Source: Actinomycetota bacterium (GTDB taxonomy: Bacteria > Actinomycetota > Nitriliruptoria > Nitriliruptorales > JAHWKO01). Taken from it: DNA of 10,363 bases. Position 1 is the first letter of the stretch; every line of letters starts with the position of its first letter. A model generated the notes under the pieces. That model was not told the DNA's origin. It made no database searches and saw only the letters and a program-made list of their open reading frames with translations. Location: contig JAHWKO010000080.1 in the NCBI GenBank assembly GCA_019347855.1, positions 1 to 10,363 on the forward strand, written 5' to 3'. The position numbers and the translations under genes were made by a program. Positions 6,253 through 10,363 of this stretch are shown here, piece by piece.

Positions 6253-7103
6253 CCGGGGTCCTCGCCGCCGCTGCCGTCCCGACCGCCCCGGTCCTCGTAC
6301 CGGGCGCGTCACCTGGGCAGCCCGACGAGGCGCGTGACGAGGTCGAGCGCCTGCGCGGGCTGTCCCTCCAGGTCCTCGAGGAGCTGCCGGCAGCGGACGC
6401 GGTCGTGCTGATCGCGGCTGGTGAGCGCGGGATCCACGACCGTGCGCAGGCGTCCCTCGCCCCGCTCGGCATCGACGGCTGCGAGGCCGAACTGCCCGTC
6501 GCCGAGGAACTCATCGAGGATCTGTCGCGGCTCACCCAGTACCCCGTGTTCCGGGGGGACCCCATGGGGGTGGGGCACTCGGTCCTGGCGCTGCTGCTGG
6601 AGCAGGTCCGCGGCGATGTCGAGGTTCTGCCGGTCAGCGTGCCCCGGTCCGGCGACTTCGACGTGCTGGTCACGATCGGGGCGTCGATCGTCGAGGCCGC
6701 GGACGACGCCGGTCGGACCGTCGTCGTCGTCTGCCAGTCGGATCTGTCCGCGACCTTGAACGAGCACAGCCCCGGGTACCTGGTCGGCGGCGCGGTCGCC
6801 TGGGACGACGCGGTGCTCGAGACCGTCCGTGAGGGCCGGCTCCGCGGGCTGCGTGCGCTGGGCCCGGACGAGGCCCAACGCGTACAGGCTCGCGGGTGGG
6901 CTCCTCTCGCCGTCCTGCACGGGGTGTGCGCGGCCGGGCACCTGGAGGTCGAGGGGATCGGCTACGGCGCCCCCCGAGGTGTGGGCCAGCTCGTGCTGCG
7001 GTGCGCCGACAGCCGGCTCGGGGACACCGACCGGTTCGAGATCGTCCGGCCGGACGACCCGCACCGCGGGGTGGTGCCGCGGACCGGCGACCCGCGGGGC
7101 TGA
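6249..7103 (+). CDS. LigB / class III extradiol dioxygenase-like protein between miaB and miaA
   Basis: A 284-residue protein starting at GTG that overlaps the miaB stop by 4 bases (GTGA) and ends 1 base before the miaA start, so the three genes are very likely translated as a unit. The N-terminal AAAAVPTAPVLVPGA (6-20) and the block SDLSATLNEHSPGYL (164-178) resemble proteins usually annotated as class III extradiol dioxygenase subunit B-like (LigB/MEMO fold), which actinobacteria commonly encode between miaB and miaA. Active LigB enzymes use an early His in an HxP-type motif as an iron ligand; here that place reads PTAP, with no His. Remaining His residues (63, 110, 173, 224, 231) do not form an obvious metal site by eye. 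A ring-cleaving activity is therefore doubtful; a structural or tRNA-modification-associated role is only guilt by association. The family call is moderate and the gene call is strong. Confidence 0.75.
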   Translation: MTGVLAAAAVPTAPVLVPGASPGQPDEARDEVERLRGLSLQVLEELPAADAVVLIAAGERGIHDRAQASLAPLGIDGCEAELPVAEELIEDLSRLTQYPVFRGDPMGVGHSVLALLLEQVRGDVEVLPVSVPRSGDFDVLVTIGASIVEAADDAGRTVVVVCQSDLSATLNEHSPGYLVGGAVAWDDAVLETVREGRLRGLRALGPDEAQRVQARGWAPLAVLHGVCAAGHLEVEGIGYGAPRGVGQLVLRCADSRLGDTDRFEIVRPDDPHRGVVPRTGDPRG

Positions 7104-7104
7104 G

Positions 7105-7986
7105 GTGACACGCGTGCTCGCGCTCGTGGGCCCGACCGCCTCCGGGAAGAGCGACGTCGCGGTCGACGTGGCGCGGACGCGGGGCGCCGAGATCGTCGCG
7201 GCGGACGCGTTCACGATCTACCGGGGCATGGACATCGGCACGGCGAAGCCGTCCGTCGCGATCCGTGAGCAGATCGCCCACCACCTCGTCGACGTGCTCG
7301 ATCCGTCGGAGGACGCCAGCGTCGCGTGGTTCCAGGCCCGTGCCCGCGAGGCGATCGCCGATGTCCGCGCCCGTGGTCACGACGCGCTGCTCGTCGGCGG
7401 GTCCGGCCTGTACCTCCGCGCGGTGGTCGACGACCTGACGTTCCCGCCGACGGATCCAGGCGTCCGTGCCAGGATCCGCGAGCGGTTCGCCGAGCGCCCC
7501 GAGGACGCACACGCCGAGCTCACCGAGCGGGATCCCGCTGCCGCCGCCAAGATCGATCCGAGCAACCTGCGTCGGTCCGTCCGGGCGCTCGAGGTGATCG
7601 AGCTCACGGGGGAGCGGTTCTCGAGCTACGACGATGCCTGGGACGACTACCGGTCGGTCTACGAGGACCTCGACCTGCGCGGGATCGACCGTCCCACCCC
7701 CGAGCTGCGCGACCGCATCCGGCGACGCGCCGAACGGATGGTCGAGGAGGGGCTCCTGGACGAGGCGGGCGACCTCCTCGGCAGGGACCTGTCGAGGACG
7801 GCTCGCCAGGCGATCGGCTACGCCGAGGCGTTCGCCGTCCTGCGGGGCGACCTGGCCGAGGAGGAGCTGGTGGAGCGCATCAGGTCGCGGACCTGGCGGT
7901 ACGCCAAGCGGCAACGCAGCTGGTTCCGTAACGATCCGCGCATCGCCTGGGCGAGCCCGGACGAGATCCTAGCCGCCTGGACCTGA
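7105..7986 (+). CDS. miaA: tRNA dimethylallyltransferase MiaA
   Basis: MiaA transfers the dimethylallyl group from DMAPP to N6 of A37 in tRNAs that read UNN codons; its product is the substrate of MiaB. The protein is 293 residues, slightly short for the family. Visible motifs: P-loop GPTASGKS (9-16), the catalytic-Asp block with Asp34 in DAFTIYRGMDIGTAKPS (34-50), HHLVDVLDP (59-67), GGSGLYLRAVVDDL (98-111), DPSNLRRSVRALEVIELTG (151-169), RQAIGYAEA (234-242) and RYAKRQRSWFR (265-275). The GTG at 7105 gives the usual MTRVLALVGPTASGKS beginning; a GTG at 7114 would remove only three residues. It starts 1 base after the LigB-like gene, whose last codons (CGGGGC) may serve as a weak ribosome site. 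dapF and hflX, common next genes in actinobacteria, do not follow; the operon ends at a convergent gene pair. Confidence 0.97.
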   Translation: MTRVLALVGPTASGKSDVAVDVARTRGAEIVAADAFTIYRGMDIGTAKPSVAIREQIAHHLVDVLDPSEDASVAWFQARAREAIADVRARGHDALLVGGSGLYLRAVVDDLTFPPTDPGVRARIRERFAERPEDAHAELTERDPAAAAKIDPSNLRRSVRALEVIELTGERFSSYDDAWDDYRSVYEDLDLRGIDRPTPELRDRIRRRAERMVEEGLLDEAGDLLGRDLSRTARQAIGYAEAFAVLRGDLAEEELVERIRSRTWRYAKRQRSWFRNDPRIAWASPDEILAAWT

Positions 7987-7994
7987 TCCCCACC

Positions 7995-8025
7995 GACCCT
8001 CTGACGCGCCTCAGGACGGGGGGTC
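7995..8025. terminator. Possible bidirectional hairpin between convergent miaA and the small basic gene
   Basis: The 37-base gap between the two convergent stop codons can fold: GACCC (7995-7999) pairs with GGGTC (8021-8025), and inside it CTGA (8001-8004) pairs with TCAG (8011-8014). An alternative outer pairing uses CACCGAC (7991-7997) with GTCGGTG (8027-8033). There is no T-tract in either direction. Location between convergent genes favours a terminator role, but the stem is interrupted. Confidence 0.3.
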
Positions 8026-8395
8026 AGTCGGTGTCGGCGTCCGGCGCGTTGAGCTGGTCGGGCGTGATCAGCCCACCGGCCGCGGCCAGCGCCCCGCTGG
8101 TCGCAACCGCCCGGTCGTAGATCGCGGCGAAGTAGTGCTCGGCGACCGCACGGTGGCCCGGCAAGGGAGGCTCGCCCAGCGAACGGGGCACCGCGTGCGG
8201 GTCGTCGGTGATGCGGATCTCGATGTCGCCCTCGGGCAGCTGCGTGGAGTCGCCCCAGAACCCGACACCGTCGGGGCCCCGCCCACCCGTGCCGCGCTGG
8301 CTGGTGCTGCGCCTACCGTTGTCGTTGCGGCGCTGACCGGAGCCGTTCCTCCGTCCGTCGTTCCGGCGACGATTACCTCGTCTGCGGCGTGCCAT
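8024..8395 (-). CDS. Small Arg/Asn/Gly-rich hypothetical protein coupled to the SNF2 gene
   Basis: A 123-residue protein I do not recognise. Its ATG (8393-8395, read on the minus strand) shares one base with the SNF2 stop codon (TGATG), and a strong Shine-Dalgarno GGGAGG ends 6 bases upstream, so the short start is preferred over the longer frame that stays open into the SNF2 gene. Residues 1-36 are low complexity: 14 of the first 35 are Arg, mixed with Asn, Gly, Ser and Gln, the kind of disordered basic tail that often contacts nucleic acid. Residues about 55-115 look folded: a short strand-like EGDIEIRIT, then VPRSLGEPPLPGH (69-81) and a helical stretch AVAEHYFAAIYDRAVATSGALAAAGG (in two pieces, 83-95 and 96-108). 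The end is acidic (DADTD). Coupling suggests it acts with the SNF2 ATPase, possibly as a nucleic-acid-binding partner; this is inference only. Confidence 0.75.
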   Translation of the reverse strand: MARRRRGNRRRNDGRRNGSGQRRNDNGRRSTSQRGTGGRGPDGVGFWGDSTQLPEGDIEIRITDDPHAVPRSLGEPPLPGHRAVAEHYFAAIYDRAVATSGALAAAGGLITPDQLNAPDADTD

Positions 8396-10221
8396 CAGAT
8401 ACCTCCCTCGTCGAGGAGCACGACGTCCGGATCGATGCCGAGCGCCTGCTGCAGCTGGTCGCTGTCCAGGTCGCCCACCGTGCTGGACTTGGGCAGCACC
8501 ATGTCGGCGATCCGCCGCTTGCCCTGGACGACCTCCTCGACGCGTTCGTCGACGGTGCCCGGGCAGACCAGTCGGTGGGCGACGACGGTCTTGTCCTGCC
8601 CGATCCGCCACGCGCGGTCGCGGGCCTGATCCTCGACCGCGGGGTTCCACCAGCGGTCGTAGAGCACGACGTGGCTGGCGGCGGTGAGGTTCAGCCCGGT
8701 GCCCCCCGCCTTCAGCGACAGCACGAGCGCGCCGGGACCCTCGCCGCCCTGGAACTCCCGGATCATGTCGTCACGGGCGCCCCGCGCGAGCCCACCGTGG
8801 TAGCAGCGGATCGGCAGGCCGGTCCGTTCGGTGAGGTGGGTGGCGAGCCGCTCGCCCCACTGCGCGAAGTGCGTGAAGATCAGCATCCGTTCGCCGGCCT
8901 CGAACACGTTGTCGACGATCTCGACGAGCCGCTCGAGCTTGCCGGACCGGCCGGCGAGCGGGTCGTCGTCGTGGGTGTAGGCGGCCGGGTGGTTGCAGAT
9001 CTGCTTGAGGGCCGTGATCGCGGCGAGCACCGCGCCCTTCTTCTTCGTCCCGTCGGAGGCCTGCTGGTTCGCGACCAGCTCGTCGATCACGGCCTGGTAC
9101 AGACCGATCTGCTCCTTGGTCATCGGGCAGTGGTCGAGCTCGTCGATGCGATCGGGCAGCTCCTCGGCGATCGCCGGCTCGGCCTTCGTGCGGCGGAACA
9201 CCAGGACCCCGTTGAGGGTGCGCAACACCTGCTCGGCGTTGCTCGAGCTGGCGTCCTGGGACAGCTGTGCGACGAAGGTCGTCCGGTCGCCCAGCAGACC
9301 CGGGTTCACGAAGTCCATCAGCGACCAGAGGTCGGACAGGCCGTTCTCGATCGGCGTCCCGGTCAGCACGACCCGGGTGTGGGCGTTCAGGCGTCGGAGC
9401 TGCTGCGCGGTCTCGGTCGTGTGGTTCTTGATGACCTGGGCCTCGTCGAGGACGACCTTGCTCCACTCGATCTCCTCGAGGCCTGCGATGTCCCGAACGC
9501 CGGTGGCGTAGGTGGTGATGACCACGTCGGCGTGGGTGAGCTCGTCCTCGACGTCGTGCTCGTCTACCCGGTCGCTGCCGTGGTGGACCACGACCTTCAG
9601 GTCCGGCACGAAGCGTTCGGCCTCGGATGCCCAGTTCCCGACGACCGCCGGTGGGGCGATCACCAGGTGCGGCCCGCCGTCCCGGGTCGTGCGCAGGTGG
9701 GCGAGCATGACCGGGGTCTTGCCCAGACCCATATCCAGGGCGAGGCAGCCCCCGAGACCGGCCCCGTCGAGGAACTCGAGCCACGCGAGGGCGTCCGCCT
9801 GGTAGCTGCGGAGCTCACCCACGAACCCCTCCGGCGTGGTGGTCGGGTGCTCGGGGATCTCGTTGGCGCTGCGCAGGAGGTCGGCCGCCCAGCCTTCGCC
9901 GTCGACGGTGACGCCGCCGGCCAGCGGGCCCGTATCGAGCCCCAGCGCGTAGCGAAGCATCTGCGCCCCGCTGAGCTCCTGCTCTTCGGACCGCTCGCGC
10001 AGCGCCTCGGCGGCGGCGTCGAGGTCGGCGTGGCGCAACGAGACCCCGTCCAGGCACGCCCCGTAGAGGTCTGCCGACTGCAGGTTCACCCCGTCGAGAA
10101 CGGCTCCCCGGAAGTCGAGGTCGACGGCGTCGAGGGCCCGCCACGGCACGGTGCCCGTCTCGAAGTGCTCCAGGTACTCCCCCAGAATCCGCCGGGCCCG
10201 AGGGTCATCGGGAAGCTTCAT
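8395..10221 (-). CDS. SNF2-family DNA-dependent ATPase with N-terminal pentapeptide repeats
   Basis: A 608-residue superfamily 2 ATPase of the SNF2/RapA type, expected to translocate on double-stranded DNA and remodel protein-DNA complexes. Helicase motifs: I DMGLGKT (163-169), Ia LVIAPPAVVGNW (186-197), II DEAQ (259-262), III LTGTPIENGLSDLW (286-299), IV MLIFTHFAQWGERL (446-459), V SLKAGGTGLNLTAASHVVLYD (502-508 and 509-522), VI QARDRAWRIGQ (532-542). The core looks intact. Bacterial SNF2 proteins often run to about 1000 residues with a long SNF2-associated N-terminal domain; here only its last part seems kept (from about 68 to 115), preceded by seven pentapeptide repeats (33-67) with Phe37, Leu42, 47, 52, 57, 62 and 67 at five-residue steps. 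The ATG follows GAGG (10227-10230) by 5 bases, and an in-frame stop at 10267-10269 region rules out a longer start. It is co-oriented with the genes on both sides. Confidence 0.93.
   Translation of the reverse strand: MKLPDDPRARRILGEYLEHFETGTVPWRALDAVDLDFRGAVLDGVNLQSADLYGACLDGVSLRHADLDAAAEALRERSEEQELSGAQMLRYALGLDTGPLAGGVTVDGEGWAADLLRSANEIPEHPTTTPEGFVGELRSYQADALAWLEFLDGAGLGGCLALDMGLGKTPVMLAHLRTTRDGGPHLVIAPPAVVGNWASEAERFVPDLKVVVHHGSDRVDEHDVEDELTHADVVITTYATGVRDIAGLEEIEWSKVVLDEAQVIKNHTTETAQQLRRLNAHTRVVLTGTPIENGLSDLWSLMDFVNPGLLGDRTTFVAQLSQDASSSNAEQVLRTLNGVLVFRRTKAEPAIAEELPDRIDELDHCPMTKEQIGLYQAVIDELVANQQASDGTKKKGAVLAAITALKQICNHPAAYTHDDDPLAGRSGKLERLVEIVDNVFEAGERMLIFTHFAQWGERLATHLTERTGLPIRCYHGGLARGARDDMIREFQGGEGPGALVLSLKAGGTGLNLTAASHVVLYDRWWNPAVEDQARDRAWRIGQDKTVVAHRLVCPGTVDERVEEVVQGKRRIADMVLPKSSTVGDLDSDQLQQALGIDPDVVLLDEGGI
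8402..8407 (-). promoter_or_regulatory. Strong ribosome binding site GGGAGG for the small basic protein
   Basis: Read on the minus strand, GGGAGG lies 6 bases before ATG 8395-8393, inside the last codons of the SNF2 gene. It fixes the start of the 123-residue protein and, with the TGATG overlap, indicates translational coupling. Confidence 0.7.
10021..10125 (-). repeat. Seven pentapeptide repeats at the N-terminus of the SNF2 ATPase
   Basis: These bases encode residues 33-67 of the SNF2 protein. Reading in fives, the central position is Phe37, Leu42, Leu47, Leu52, Leu57, Leu62, Leu67, and the position two before it is Leu35, Ala40, Val45, Ala50, Ala55, Val60, Ala65. This is the A(D/N)LxX pattern of pentapeptide-repeat proteins, which fold as a right-handed square beta-helix; seven repeats would make nearly two turns. 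No interruption is seen. Confidence 0.75.
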
Positions 10222-10269
10222 TAGCGCCTCGCTTCTCCATGTGAGCCCCGACCAGGCGGCCGGCGTCGT

Positions 10270-10363
10270 TCACAGGTACCCCTGAGGAGCCGGGGCCGGA
10301 TCGTCGGTGCGCCAGCCGGGCATCGCACAGCGGCAGTGCGCCGGGCGCAGCTCCCAGACCGCC
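10270..10363 (-). CDS. C-terminal end of an unidentified protein entering from the right edge
   Basis: On the minus strand a frame runs in from the right edge and stops with TGA at 10272-10270, 48 bases before the SNF2 start. It gives 30 residues ending WRTDDPAPAPQGYL, with a HCRCAMPGW segment earlier. Nearly all third codon positions are G or C (about 26 of 30), as in the neighbouring real genes, which supports coding. The family cannot be named from so little. SNF2 genes in actinobacteria often neighbour a SWIM zinc-finger gene and the Cys-x-Cys is compatible with a metal site, but that is speculation. Confidence 0.4.
   Translation of the reverse strand, partial: AVWELRPAHCRCAMPGWRTDDPAPAPQGYL

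Noticed and set aside
4411..6312. 633-residue minus-strand frame antisense to miaB
   Set aside because: It is the complement of the MiaB frame and has no recognisable domain.
8396..8650. Longer 208-residue form of the small basic protein, starting inside the SNF2 gene
   Set aside because: The extra 85 residues are out-of-frame SNF2 sequence; the ATG at 8395 has a strong ribosome site and a TGATG overlap.
8389..10224. 611-residue plus-strand frame antisense to the SNF2 gene
   Set aside because: It mirrors the full SNF2 gene; the minus strand has all helicase motifs, a ribosome site and a sensible start.

Overview
The window is very GC-rich with strong G/C bias at third codon positions, GTG and TTG starts, and -10 boxes of the form TA(G/C)(G/C)CT. 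Gene content (recA-recX, then miaB, a LigB-like gene, miaA) points to an actinobacterium. A deep-branching lineage such as Nitriliruptoria is possible, but that is an impression from protein character and not a demonstrated assignment. Coding density is very high: no stretch of 300 bases lacks a gene, and I see no tRNA, rRNA, CRISPR array, insertion sequence or phage gene.

Layout, plus strand. Bases 1-1342 hold the C-terminal half of recA and, 3 bases later, recX with an unusually long acidic N-terminal extension. Bases 1406-4708 hold three separately promoted genes: a phosphinothricin-acetyltransferase-like GNAT enzyme with what looks like a leaderless promoter, a 98-residue membrane protein, and an APC-type permease fused to two universal-stress-protein domains. 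Bases 4792-7986 hold a tightly packed tRNA-modification operon: miaB, a LigB/extradiol-dioxygenase-like protein, and miaA. MiaA prenylates A37 of tRNAs and MiaB then methylthiolates that base. The middle gene overlaps miaB by 4 bases and ends 1 base before miaA.

Layout, minus strand. From the right edge leftward come the last codons of a gene that enters from outside the window (10270-10363), a 608-residue SNF2-family ATPase (8395-10221), and a 123-residue Arg/Asn/Gly-rich protein (8024-8395) whose start overlaps the SNF2 stop as TGATG. This operon converges on miaA across a 37-base gap that can fold into a hairpin.

Most of the window is ordinary housekeeping. The most unusual part is the SNF2 operon. 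Its ATPase begins with seven clean pentapeptide repeats where bacterial SNF2 proteins usually carry a long associated N-terminal domain, and it is translationally coupled to a small basic low-complexity protein of unknown role. Second-rank points are the permease-USP fusion with one degenerate USP domain, the RecX extension, and the recurring -10 motif in front of each plus-strand gene that follows a gap.
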